From NCBI GenBank assembly GCA_003996215.1, contig QJPP01007523.1:1-64000 (forward strand): DNA of 64,000 nucleotides. The letters are read 5' to 3'. This document shows, piece after piece, positions 47,864 through 60,100 of this stretch. Position numbers and translations under genes: made by a program. Position 1 is the first letter of the stretch. Each line of letters begins with the position of its first letter. The notes under the pieces are model-generated. The model had not been told where the DNA came from. It made no database searches and saw only the letters and a program-made list of their open reading frames with translations. This DNA is from Jaltomata sinuosa (Eukaryota; Streptophyta; Magnoliopsida; Solanales; Solanaceae).

Positions 47864-50800
47864 TGTAATGACCTTTCCGGTCATTTACGCATGTTCGCCT
47901 TTATTTTACAGTTAGAGCTTGCCTGTAGTGACCCCAAGTCATTTATGACTTGCTGGGACCAGTAGTTTGGTGCCTGAGCTGTTTGTTTGGTCATTTTGCC
48001 CGTTCCTTGTTTTAGAGCTTTAAGCTTTTGAAATTTTTGACTTCAGTCAACATTCTTGTTGAAAGTTCTTAGATATGAATTCTGATAGTTCCATTAGCTC
48101 CGAAGCATGGAATTTGGTCTAGTTGGACCTTTGGTTGAGATCCGGGAGCTTTTCAGCTTGGAATTCTCTCTCGTTCTGTGTTTTCAAGTTAGTTGGGCTT
48201 CTTTGGTTGACTTTGGTCAACATTTGGAGAAGACAGGCTCGGATGAAAATTTTGTCAGCGTTGTTATCTCCGGAATGTCGAGTTTAGGATAGAGGGACAA
48301 TTGGTTTGAGTCCCGAGGCTTCCGAACTTGATTTCGGCCCTTGAGTTCCATTTTGGGAATAGTTGGCCTAAAGGTTGGTTTTGGGCATGGGGCCCAATTT
48401 TCGTTAAAACTACCTCCGATGGGATTTTTATTGATTCCATTAGATCCGGAAAGTCGTTTTTGGTCGAATAGCTCTGATCATTTTTGTTCGCGGGATCCCG
48501 GATGCATTCCCGGGGACCCAAAATGACAGTTCCATGCCTTGGAATGTTGATGCAGCTTGGGGCTGCTGGTATGGTTCCAGGGTGCCGCCTGGGCCGCACA
48601 TGTGCCCGCACCTGCGCACCGGGCCAACGACCCTGCGTTGCCTGCCTGCCTCGGCCACCACCGTTGTAGCGCCTGGCCAGCGACACAGCGCTTGTGCTCC
48701 TGCGCCCGACTGGGCGTCGTGGCGCCAGCGCGCCTGCGCCTGGACTTGCTGCACCTGCGCCCATGCGGGTTCTTTTAAGAGTGCTGGCAGCTTTGTTTTC
48801 TCCAACCCTTGTCTATATTCAAACTTCTTCCTTTATGGTTAAGAGCTCATAAAAGCTCCATTTCTAAACCTTGATCCACCCAACTGATTGAGAGGCTTGC
48901 TTTTATCGATTCTTGATCAATTATTGGCTTCTAATAAGGTAAGTCTCTTGTAAATATCCCTTTTCCTCAATTGATTTCCTTTGATAATTTCTTGGCTAAT
49001 GGGTTTTTTAATCCTTCATTTGTTGTCCGATTCTATTAAATTTTGAGCATGTGCTCCCGAGATGGTAAGGAACACATGTGTATTTTTTGTTTTTAGTTTC
49101 AGGTTTCGGGGCCGCCGGTGACCCAAATTTCAACCTGGTTATATTTATCACATTATGGGTGTCATTAGTATTGTATTAACATGTAGATTATTGTATTGAT
49201 AGTAGTTTCGTGACTTGGAGTTTCCCAAAGCAGTTCGATCCTGGAAGACGTCGTCCCCGCAGCTATTCGTCGGACGACATGTAGGTTATGGCTTTCCCTA
49301 CCTAGACTCTGCGTATATAGGCTATAACTGCATTAATTAGCATCCTTGGGTGGGTTGTTTTAGGTTGGTACGACAGACCGTGCCCGTATTTTATGTCCAT
49401 TAATTTCATACGTTGGTACTAGTATTCATGTAGTATTATATATATTACCCTTGTGGTCCTATGTGGCCTTGTTTTGACTCTGGAACATAGATAGTGGGTT
49501 ATTTGGAAATGTCCGCGAGTCCCGAACATAGAGATATCCTTTTAGGCTGGCTATGACTGTTGTAGAATTGTTGAGCCTTTGCAGGGCCGATAGGAAATGT
49601 TTCTGAGCCATTTAGGGCTACTATATTTGTTTGCGAGCATATCATACATGAAAAGGTTTTTCCCTGCATGTTTTACAATAGATTTGGCTTCAGGCCTACT
49701 ATAACTGATACTCTAAAGTTTGCATTGCCCCGAGGGTCCATTTTCGGTAATATGACTTTGAAAGGGTTTTGAAACTGACTCTTATGAACCTCTCGGAGTA
49801 GGGAGGATACTATGATGACTTGATTACTGGTTTTCATCCTGATACTAGGCTCGGCTGGACCGTAGCGCTAGACATGGGTTTCTATGGATTTAGAAGCGGA
49901 TACGCTCTAGGAAACCTCAAAGAGAGTTATTGAGACATGACTACTACTTTAGACCCGGCTACGCTCCAGGAACCCCTGATGAGGGTTATTGATACATGGC
50001 TACTGATTTTGACTCGGATAGAATTTGAGCACGTTCTATGAGATTCCGACAGTTGAGATATATTGAGTTTCGTGTTAGTATGTAGTCTATGAGTAGACCT
50101 CCATAGACCCAACTATTCTGGACCAGGTGCTTCGGATTGATGGAGACGGATAGGAGGGATTTACGGCGTAGGAGAGGTACTTAGGAGAAGTCCTTCTACG
50201 AATCCCGCCTTTGTTGGACCTTTGGGACACCTAAGGGGGTAACATACAACAATGCAATCACACTTGATTACAGATTCATCATATCATATCATCAAGCATA
50301 TTTCACTCGGATTCCACCCTTGTTTGTTGTGTGTTCAGTGTATGCTCCGGTTGTATGGGCGGCCGGAGGGTTTGTTTTTACTTGATTGCATTCCTAGATT
50401 GTATAGACGGTCGTTAGGACTGTAGGTAGATTATATTACGCCTGTTATTTCATAGACCTAGTTGTGGTCCTTGGTTCTTGTGGATTGGTAAGTTTTAGCC
50501 TGTTGAGACTCCGAGTTTTGGGATTGAGTATTGGGGGGCTAGTGAGTCCTATATCTTTGAGGCTCCGTTGGGTGTCCTCCTGAGTGGTTGTGATTTATCA
50601 GACGATGTTAGTTATCTTGATTCTGAGTAGAACTCTGGGTTCTGGTGGTTTAGTTATTCCAATCTAGGTTGTAAATTATGAGATGGATATCGGTTCATGT
50701 TTATCTTGAGAGTTGGTGTTTTTGGTATGTTTTCGTTACTTTTATGGATTCTAGTTGATTATGTTGGGTTGCTTTCCTCCTTTCCCTTCTTACGTGAGGT

Positions 50801-51540
50801 TCCTGGTATACCACCAAGTTCCTGATTCTCTCTCCCTTTATTTATACTATTGTTGCAAAGATCCCAGGTGCGTCCCTCTTTTTTTACACCTGTGTTCTGT
50901 GTATATTTGTTTTCTGTGCTAGCATTGTTTGTTTATTACTCTTGGTTGTATGTTCTATGTGCTAGTTCCTTGTGCTTTCTCTATAGTTTTCTGTGACTAT
51001 CTTCTTGCTATCTTCTATATTACTCTTTTTATATCTTATATGCGCTCGGTCGGCCGATGATGCCTACTGAGTACCCATTGTCTTGGTGCTCATACTACAC
51101 TTCTGCTCTTTCTGGTGCAGATATTAGTTGAGCTTTCATCGTTGACCATGTTGGAGACCCGTGCAGCTTTTGGATCTTCGAGACTAGGGTGAGCGCCTGA
51201 CGGTCGGGGCTTGACCACGTCTCCTCTTTTGTACTGTCACTCCTTGTACTTTCGGAGATAGATTTATATTGTATTTTGTTACTTCTAGAACTTGTACTCT
51301 ATTAGAAGCTTCTGTAATACCGATACCAAGTCTTGGGGTTGGTGTAGTATCTTTTGTATGTATATTTTGGGTTGTTGCTTCCACGTTGTCTTATCTTTAT
51401 ATTCTGCTTCCGCTTATTCATGTTCATTGTGCGTATTGGTTAGGTAGTAGCCTATTACTAATCATTCTTGGCTACAGAAATTGGTTCGCCTACTGGTGGT
51501 TTGTAGGTGCCATTATGACCTATGAAATCGGATCATGACA
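47864..51540 (+). repeat. B1 3' LTR (3677 bp)
   Basis: It starts TGTAATGACC and ends GATCATGACA, followed by the target duplication. It contains a GC-rich word array at 48490-48770 with open frames on both strands (48264-48764, 48440-48805 and others) that are by-products of GC-rich repeats. Confidence 0.93.
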
Positions 51541-51545
51541 TAATC
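51541..51545 (+). repeat. B1 target site duplication, right
   Basis: TAATC, identical to 31046-31050. Confidence 0.9.
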
Positions 51546-52010
51546 CATATAGCTCCTTATAGAACTTTCGAATAGTGAATTCATGCTTAAGATAAATATA
51601 GGTCATAATCGTAGCCGATGAATTTATAATACTTTCTGCTCTTGAAATTCATTTTTAGCAACCAAGATGCTTGTTTTGGCTCAGTGGACCAAACTGGCTG
51701 GTTCCTTATGTAGTAACAGTGCACCCATCTCACTAATCATGAGCCAATGCACCCTTGCTTTCTATTTCAATATGCCTACTTCTCTAAGGATCCACCTCTC
51801 TAGCTGTTGTTTAGTTTCCAGTTCTCTAGTGTACAGCTCTTCGGACTGTGTCATTAGAGATTGGATCTCCTGCAACTTTTTCCTGGCAGCTAAAATTTTT
51901 AGATTAACATTTGAAAATTCACTAATGTTCAGTTTCTTCAGAACATTTTTTAGCTTTATTTTGCTATACCTTAAATTTTCTTTATACATCTTTGTGAAAA
52001 AAAAATCTTT
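51541..52010 (-). pseudogene. LINE reverse-transcriptase ORF fragment
   Basis: The minus strand reads LKNVLKKLNISEFSNVNLK, then AARKKLQEIQSLM, ELETKQQLERW and LKQKARVHWL. This pattern (a charged helical linker, then Q-K-x-R-x-x-W-L before the reverse transcriptase core) is typical of plant L1-type LINE ORF2 between endonuclease and RT (family knowledge). It then continues in broken frames to FTIRKFYKELYG at the B1 boundary and resumes at 31050. Both ends of the LINE are lost. Confidence is moderate because the RT core itself is missing. Confidence 0.55.
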
Positions 52011-52047
52011 CCTCGAAGACGAGTAAAAGTCTAAGCGAGGGAGAGTT
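52011..52047 (+). other. Athila-type polypurine block upstream of an LTR
   Basis: GAAGACGAG at 52015-52023, then CTAAGCGAGGGAGAG to 52045. This is the arrangement found at the 3' end of an Athila interior, yet it precedes an LTR followed by a gag start. It is a leftover of a neighbouring copy's 3' end. Confidence 0.55.
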
Positions 52048-52274
52048 TGATAAGTGCATTTTACTTGATTTTTATTATATAATTTTTTATGTAAAAGCAC
52101 AAAGGTTATCATGTTTTTCTTGCTTTTTAACTAAATAAGGCAGAAAAGTTCGTACAAGGCTTGGTTCGAGGAAAAGAAAAATTCTCAAAAGAAAACATGA
52201 CAACAGAAAGATGGGCAAGCTAAGGAAAAAATAAATAACATAAGGAGCTAAAAGAAGAAAATACACAACTTTCA

Positions 52275-52375
52275 TCTGTCATAACGAAGCTAGATTAGTC
52301 GTACCAAGACCACAACGTACCACAATGAACCCATAACTGATCCATGACCACATGATAAGCTCACGAGTCATGATT
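52275..52375 (+). repeat. Short word array in the Athila-like LTR
   Basis: ACCACAACGTACCACAATG, TGATCCATGACCACATGAT and CACGAGTCATGAT recur as loose, partly self-complementary words. The array ends five bases before the TATA box. Confidence 0.4.
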
Positions 52376-52379
52376 TGGT

Positions 52380-52388
52380 TATAAAAGG
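52380..52388 (+). promoter_or_regulatory. TATA box of the Athila-like LTR
   Basis: TATAAAAGG, a perfect plant TATA box, about 330 bp into the LTR. Confidence 0.7.
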
Positions 52389-53484
52389 ACACATCAAGGT
52401 GAAGAAAAGGGGAGAAGAAGTAGTTTAAGAAACATATTTTCAATTCAAAAGAGCTTTTCTTTTTCTTCTTTCTTTAGTTATTTAGTTTTTCATATTTTGG
52501 TCATTATATTGGCATTGTTTCTAGCTCTAAATAAATGTTAGTATTGAAAATTATTCTAGCTCCTGCTTTTAATTAAATAGTGGAATTACTCTTCGTGAAT
52601 ATTTCTTCTATTTTCTAATTTGGTGGAGAAAAATATTTTCTTAGGTAGTACGAACTTCAGTATGGAGTAATTGTCTTTTGTGTTGGAAAAATGACGAATC
52701 TTGATATTTTTATATAATAGTAAGTATTATTCTTAAATTTCATGTGATTAAACTAAGATGTTGTATTTAATTTGTATCCGCTTTCAAGTTAGATGTTATT
52801 TAATTTATTAACATATATCTATTATATACCACCTATTAATATACTACTAATTCTGTAATCGAGAGAGGCGAAAAAAATATTATCGTTAATTGGGGTATTG
52901 ATAGATTGTTAGTATTTAACTAGTGACATCTATCATCTTTATGTTATAATTTATTTTACACTTATTTGTAATCGAACGAGGATAATAGTATAAAAATCAA
53001 TTATAATAAGTAAGGTAACTGAAATGGACTTACAAAGAAGTGCATGTTTTAGTTTAAGCACATATTTCTGGTTCTTTAATATTACTATTTTGATGATTAA
53101 ATTGTATAACTGAGAGTAGGGCATTTAATTTTTAAACTTTAGTAATAATATATAAATATAATCGTAAGAGGTATTTATACATTCGTGATAAATAAAAATT
53201 GAGGAATAAATAATTTACTTTATCAGAGTATTAAGTGAAGTCACGATCCCACACCTTTTATCATATTTGCTTTAAACAAAATGATTTCTCTACTTGTATG
53301 TCTACCGATTATTAATTAGATCATTCACTATTCAACTACTTCTAATTTTCTCAAATAGTAATTAAAACAAGAAATGTATGTAGAATAGATAAACCAATCT
53401 TTGTGGGTCCGACATCTTTCTATACTATAATTTGAAAGAGTACGAGTTTGATTTTTATATACGCCAGTGACTCATCAAATTTTT

Positions 53485-53501
53485 TGCGTCGTTGTTGGGG
53501 A
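53485..53501 (+). other. Athila primer-binding site (Asp tRNA type)
   Basis: TGCGTCGTTGTTGGGGA, a decayed form of TGGCGCCGTTGCCGGGGA, which is complementary to the tRNA-Asp 3' end and typical of Athila/Tat elements. Confidence 0.75.
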
Positions 53502-53611
53502 TTGACACAATCTACTATGGATTAATTGTTTTACTACTAATTTGGGATTTTTTTCGTTTTGTCTAAAAAAAATTATTTTTAAAATTTTTGAGCAGTAATT
53601 TCAGGAAGTGT

Positions 53612-55260
53612 ATGACGCGTGCTTCTTCATTAGAAGTAGTAACTTACAATCCTGAAATTGAAAAATCTTTACGGTTGTTATGAAAAGAATAGGCCTCACG
53701 ATCTCAAATTTCTTCACAAAAATAAATGGAGAACGACGAGCTTAATGATAATAACAATCAACCTCCACCATATCAAGTGGAAGAACAGTTTGATGAGGTA
53801 GTACCATGATGTGATAGGATACTTAGAGATTACGCAAGATCAAATCACTTTGAGGGAGAATCAAGTGTGAGGAAGCCACCAATAGCGGAAAATACTTTTG
53901 AAATCTACACTGGCTTGATTCAAACAATCCAAAATTCATGTGAATTCACAGGTGATGCAAGTGAAGGCCCTCACACTTACCTAATTGATTTTCTTGAGCT
54001 AGTTAAAACTTACAAGCACAATGGAGTCACAACATATGCTATCAGGTTGCGACTTTTTCCTTTTTCACTAAAGGGAGAAGCCAAGACGTTGTTGCAAATC
54101 TTAGCAAGAGGTTCCATTACTACATGGGACCAAATGACCCAAAAATTTCTTAACAAGAATTTTTCACTTGCAAAAACAATTAAAATGAAGCAAGAAAATG
54201 ATAATTTTATGCAAACATATATTGAATCTGTATATCAGGCGTGGGAAAGACGGAGAGCAATGTAAAGAAAATATCCACACCATGGAATTTTAGATCCTGA
54301 TATTTTATATATTTTTTATCACGGTCTTAAACCTTATGCTAGGAAAGTAATTGATGCAGCATCGGGAGGATCTATAATGAGAAAAACCATTGCAAAAGCC
54401 AGACAACTACTCAATGAAATTTCATAAAATGCAGTTCATTGGCCATTTGATAGAATAATCATCAAGAAATCAGCAAGAGTCAATCTAGCTGATGCTTTAA
54501 ATTCATTGACACAAAAAATTGCAGCTCTTACACAGAAATTTGAGTCTTTTAATATGAGTTCTCAACTAGAAAACTGTGATATTTGTGGAGGTAATCACCC
54601 TAATCATGAATGTCAAGCTTCTGTACAAAATGAGGAATAGGTAAATACTATTGGTTATAAAAATAATTACCAATTTGGTAGTTCCATGGAACAAAAACAT
54701 TCAGGATTTCAATGGAGTAATCCTAATGGTATTGAAAATCCTCAAAGATTTTTTAATCAAAAGCAACAAGTACATGGACTACCTGGTTTTCAAAATCAAA
54801 TAAAAGGGCAGCAAAATTTTCAACAATATCAATAACATTCCCAAAGAGCTCATCAACAAATCCTTGAAGACATGATGTACAAATTTATTAAGGCTACTGA
54901 TGAGAAGGTGAAAAGTCAACATTCATCCATCAAGAAATTGGAAATTTAGGTAAGTCAATTAGCAACACTCATATTTGAACAAATTCAAGGTTTTCTAGCA
55001 AGCAATACTAAGAAAATTCAAAGGAACACCTCAAATCCATCTCTCTGTGCTCAGGTAAAGACCTTGATAATCCATATGCAGGTAAACATGAAAATCCACA
55101 AAATATAGAACAAGTAACTAAATGTGAGAATAAAGAAAAATATGATCTTCCAAAAGAACAAAAAGATAAGGAAAAAAGGTTCAAGAAAATGAATAGATTA
55201 CAAACCATCATTTTGTAACTCTCCTTTTTCCCAAAAAAAATGAAAAGCAAAAAACTTGAC
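53612..55260 (+). pseudogene. Athila-like gag (broken)
   Basis: An ATG at 53612 (MTRASSLEVV) starts a frame with early stops. The gag core is open from 53867 to 54265 (LRLFPFSLKGEAKTLL, GSITTWDQMTQKFL, SVYQAWERR) and continues after a stop with KYPHHGILDPDILYIFYHGL. A cysteine cluster (CDICGGNHPNHEC) near 54575-54615 and a Q/N-rich region follow, as in Athila. Several stops (about 54263, 54425, 54638, 54831, 54946) make it non-functional. Confidence 0.88.
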
Positions 55261-55830
55261 AAACAATTCTCAAAGTTTCTAGAAATTTTAAAACAACTTC
55301 ACTTTAATATACCTTTAACAAATGCTTTGACACAACTGCCCTCATATGCTGAATTTCTTAATGAAATTTTTTCAAGTAAAGGAAAATTGGAAGAAGTTTA
55401 AGTGATAAGCTTAAAGAGAAATGTAGTGCTATACTCCAAAATAAGCTTCAACAGAAACTAAGTGATCCAGGAAGTTTTACAATCCCTTGTACTTTGGGAT
55501 GTGTCCAGTTTGAAAAAGGATTATGCGATTCAGGTGCTTCAATAAATCTAATGTCTTTTATAATTTTTAGAAAATTAGAACTTGGTAAAATGAAAGATAC
55601 ATGTGTATCTCTTTAATTGGCTGATCAAAGTACTAAAAATTGAAAGGAATAATTGAAGATGTTCTCATAAGGGTTGATAACTTTAAATTTTCAGTAGATT
55701 TTATAGTACTTGAAATGGAACAGAATATCGATTTACTATTAATTTTAGGTAGACCATTTCTAACAACTGGAAGAGCGATTATTGATGTCCATCAAGGACA
55801 ATTGATACTGTGAGTTGATAATCTTTAACA
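55261..55830 (+). pseudogene. Athila-like protease region (broken)
   Basis: SDPGSFTIPCTLGCVQFEKGL is followed by LCDSGASINLM, with the active-site aspartate codon at 55527-55529. After a stop in SL*LADQST comes a frameshift, then IIEDVLIRVDNFKFSVDF and LILGRPFLTTGRAIIDV to about 55790. All expected protease landmarks are present in order. Confidence 0.85.
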
Positions 55831-57130
55831 TGCAAAAAATAATGAAATTTCCTGAGGATGAGTCATTATATTCTTATTTTCATATTGACTTGATAAATGA
55901 CCTTGAAGATGAATACAAAGATGACCATATGATTACTGATTCATTAGAAAAATGTTTGGCCAAGTCAGGTACAAAAAGTGATCATGACCCCTAATAAAAG
56001 AAGAAGCCAAAATACTAGAAAAAGATAAAAAAAAATGAGGAAGTCTCACCAGGAAGAGTTCAGTCAAGATTGAACTCAAAACTCTTCCATCTCATTTGAA
56101 ATATGATTTTCTTGTATCTGAATTATTTCCAGTGATCATTTCATCTTCTTTGACTGCAGAACAAGAAAGTAAATTGATTGGAGTATTGAAAGAACACATA
56201 AGATCCCTACGATGGATCATAGCTGAAATCAAGGGAATAAATCCAGCTATTTGCATTCATAGGATCCATAGAAGATGATTACAAGCCAATAGTCCAACCT
56301 AAAAGGAGACTAAACCAAAAAATATAAGAAGTTGTAAAGAAAAAGTGGTAAAATTTCTAGCAGCAGGTATTATTTATCTAATATCTGACAGTCCTTGTGT
56401 GAGTCCTAATTAGCTAGTACAAAAGAAAAGAGATATGACAATAATAAAAAAATAAAAAAAATAAACTCATACCTACAAGAACAATCACAAGTTGGGGAGT
56501 TTATATTGATTACAGACAACTTAATAAGGCTACGAGAAAAGACCATTTTTCTTTGCCTTTTATTGACCAAATGCTTGAGAAAATTGCATGTCTTGGTTTT
56601 TAATATTTTCTTGATGGATATTTCGGATACAATCAGATATCAATCGCTCCAGAAGATCAGGATAAAATCACATTTACATGCCTCCAAGGTACGTATGCTT
56701 ATTAAAAAATGGCATTTGGTCTATGCAACACTCCTGCTACATTTCAGCATTGCATGTCAGCAATTTTCTCAAACATGATTGAAAATTCCTTGAAATATTC
56801 ATGGATTATTTCACACTTATTGGTAAGACCTTTGAAGATTGTCTCTATTATTTAACTTTGGTGCTTAAAAGATGTGAAGAGACAAACTTGGTTCTTAACT
56901 GAGAAAAACTTCATCTTATGGTAACAGAGGGAATTATTTTAGGAAATAAACTTACAGCTAATGTAATAGAAGTTGATAAGGTAAAAACTGATCTTATAGC
57001 AGGATTACCCCTTCTCTACCACTCCTAAAGGCATTAAAAGTTTCTTAGGGCATGCAGGTATTTACAAAAGGTTTATAAAAGACTTTTCAAAAAATTTAAA
57101 ACCTCTGACTAACCTACTAATGAAAGATGT
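55831..57130 (+). pseudogene. Athila-like reverse transcriptase (broken)
   Basis: A linker (LKYDFLVSELFPVIISSSLT) leads to the reverse transcriptase: VYIDYRQLNKATRKDHFSLPF near 56500-56560, then YNQISIAPEDQDKITFTC and FGLCNTPATFQHCM. The palm reads FMDYF instead of FMDDF (codon 56807-56809, D to Y), so the second catalytic aspartate is lost. There are several frameshifts and stops. The last part, KSFLGHAGIYKRFIKDFS and LTNLLMKDV, ends at the solo LTR and continues at 60644. Confidence 0.88.
57126..57130 (+). repeat. Solo LTR target duplication, left
   Basis: GATGT, against AATAT at 60644-60648: the two differ by G-to-A changes only. The reading frame across both flanks supports it (KDV... 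against NI..., then KFEFSND). Confidence 0.6.
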
Positions 57131-60100
57131 TGTCACGACCCATTTTTTCAATCATGATGGCACCTACAACCCCACGTAGGTGAACCAATCCCCGTAGCCC
57201 AAAATAGTTAGTAATGGGCTACTATCTAACAGTTAATCAGAAGAACAGTATAAATAGCGGAAGCAAGGGAACAAGATGAATAAATAAGCAACATGATGAT
57301 ATATATATATAAATATATACGGAAGCTAAACCAAACCCCAAAACATGGTATCATAGTATAGAGCCGGAACTACATATAAGGAGTACAAAGGATCAAAAAT
57401 AATATATACGAATGACTTCGAGTAGTAAGAGAGTAAATAATACAAAAGATAAATTAAAGCTAAGCTCTGGTCGCCAAGATCTCACCCTCAGTCTGAAATG
57501 TCAAAAAGTCTCCTCTGCCCGAGATATCCATGAGCTAGCAGCGAGGGCCCACACTAGGATCTACACCAGAAGATGTAGAGTGTAGTATGAGCACCAAATA
57601 TGAAGAATAAGGTACCCAGTAGGTATCATAGGTCAACTTGGCACATATAAGATAAAAGAACAGTAAAAAGCATAGTAAATTCAAATAGTCACAGAAACAA
57701 CGAAGAAGTACATAGAAACTAGTCTAGAGGGAAGATAGAAGAATACACCATACAAGGCTAGCAAGTAGATTATATACACAACATGCACAGGTGTAAGTAA
57801 GAAAAGATGCACTTGGGGTCCTCGCAATAACAATATATATAATAAGTTTAGATTTGGGCGGTATACCGATAACCTCTAGTACAAAGGGAAGCGAGAAGAA
57901 GAGTAAATATAGGCATGCTCGAAAACAAGAATTACTAGCCAAAATAATCATACTAATATCAAGTCAAGAAATCAACAACCTCTCAGTATCAAACCTATAC
58001 AACTATGACAGGGAATAATATCGTGATAAAGTAACAAGAGTTTACCTACAGTCCCGCAGCCGCTCATACATTTGAGGAACACAAATAAGTTAAAACAAAA
58101 TCCTCCGGCCACCCATACAAGTAGAGAGTACACTCAACAAATAGCAAACAAGGGTGGAGCCTCAAACAATGAATGATATGATGCATGATGATCTCTAGGA
58201 GGAACAGTAACTCTGTATATACCTCTTCCAGCGCCGAATGGGCCCAGTAGGTAGGTTCCATAGAAGGACACTGCATGTATACCACTACTTCACTGTATAC
58301 CCCCTTTTCGACACATGCAACCCAAGGCCCCTGGTCCAGATCAGCAAGGTCCATGGAGGTTCCGTACTCCATACTAAATCTCAATCTCGAAACATTGTCC
58401 GGAGTTAATCCAGACTCAAAGTAGTAACCAAAACTTGATAATGCATGCCTGGATCCTGTCAAGGTCTAAATCAGTGAAATGAGTCTCAAAAACTCCCTTC
58501 AAGGGTGCCCGGGTGTATCTTGATCTAAAATAGTAGTAAATCAAGTACAGTGCTCGGTATTGATAAATCTTTCTTTTAACTTTCCTTACCCCAAAAAGAT
58601 CCATTAAAATAGTACCAAACCATTTTATAATCATTTTTACCGAATACGACCCCCCGAGGCCATGAAAGATTTAGAAAACCGAACAAGATGGGCCCAAAGC
58701 CAAAATCATAGTAAAAATATGATAGAAATTCCATTATATGCATGATAAATGGTATTATCAAGCACAAATAATAGCCCAACGGCTCAATATCATCTTATCG
58801 GCCCTACATAGGCTCTAATTGTTTTACATCATAGATAGCAAGCTCTATAAAAATAATAATGATGTTCAGGACTCACAAACATTCTCATGTAACCCACCAT
58901 CTATGTTCCAGAGGCAATACGAGGCCACACTTGACCACAAGGGTAATAACGTCATCTATAACAAATACTACAAACAACGGAGGAAAGAAACGAGTCTGAC
59001 ATGAAAAAGCGGTCAAGGTCTGTGGTGCCAAGATAGTAAACTCAACCCAAGGAAGCCTATTAGTAAACTTTTATCCTATATATGTGAAGTATAGAAGGAA
59101 TAGATCGTAACCTACCTGTCGTCCAATGACAAGCTGCTTGGACAGCGATATCCAGGCCCAAATCACTCCGAGAAGCTTTGAATGATAATCAAACTATCAA
59201 AAACATAAATAACACATCAAAATTAGACTAACGATACCCATAATGCTATAATTATAGTCAGGTCAATATTTGGGTCAAAAATGGGTCTGCGGGGCCCACA
59301 ACCCGAAATCAAAATAGAAAGAAGCACGATGACCACAACGATGCCAAGAAGACATGCTCCAAAATTGAGCAAAATTGGCCAAGAGGAGGGCACAAAACAG
59401 CTCAGTCAAGAGAGGATATAAAGGTGGAAATTTTAAGAATAATCAGAGAAAGAGAGCAAGAATACTTACCACAATGGGAGAAATTGGCCCAAGGAGAGAA
59501 TTTTCACGGACCCACATACATGAAATCACCAAAGGACTGATTCTATAAAGAATTTCTCAAGCTTCTAAGAGTCACAACAATAGAGGTTTTCATGAAAAAG
59601 AGGAACCTTGGGGGAGGAAGAAGACTTACCCAATCGACGAAGAAGTGATAGAATCCAACAACTAGGAGGAATTCCCAAGACTAGGACTGTTGGGGGCAGT
59701 TTGGGAGAGAGTTTTCAAGTTTAGAGTAGGGAAACATCAGAGAAATGAGATGGAAAAATGAATGTTGGTCGTTGGTCAGCGCCATTGGTGCTAAACCAGC
59801 CATCGCCCAAAAGGGAGGCCCGCGCCAAGGCGCGATCACAGGCAATGGGCTCCATCGGCATGGATAGGAAGGCACTTCCCTAGGAGCATTGGTGCTGGTC
59901 GAGCGCCATCGTGCACAAGGGCAGGCTATAGGCTAGCGTGATCGCACTGCCTGGGCACCGTTGGCACTGAAGGCCTGCAGCTGTAGAAAACCAGAAACTA
60001 AAATTTTCTACAGGGCATTCCAGGCACAATCAAGAACCAATACACAAAAAATGATAATGTTAAAAGAGTGGAAACAACATTCCGGAGTCAACGGAATTGA

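Larger units (their letters stand above)
31051..51540 (+). mobile_element. B1: LTR retrotransposon interrupted by element C
   Basis: The order is 5' LTR (31051-34694), primer site, gag, [element C], decayed pol, 3' LTR (47864-51540), inside a perfect 5-bp duplication (TAATC). Without C it is about 11.4 kb. The LTRs are visibly diverged from each other (about 15 % in the first 300 bp by eye), so the insertion is old. It sits inside a LINE fragment. Confidence 0.93.
52048..53477 (+). repeat. Athila-like LTR (1430 bp)
   Basis: It starts TGATAAGTGC after a purine tract and ends GACTCATCA before the primer site. The first 230 bp hold a short word array, followed by TATAAAAGG at 52380-52388. The rest is AT-rich with no coding capacity. 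There is only one LTR in the window. Confidence 0.75.

Noticed and set aside
48264..48842. Overlapping open frames up to 166 codons on both strands
   Set aside because: They lie in the GC-rich word array of the B1 3' LTR, have no known domain, and are not conserved as proteins in the 5' LTR.
51667..52026. 119-codon plus-strand open frame
   Set aside because: It is the antisense shadow of the LINE ORF fragment read on the minus strand.
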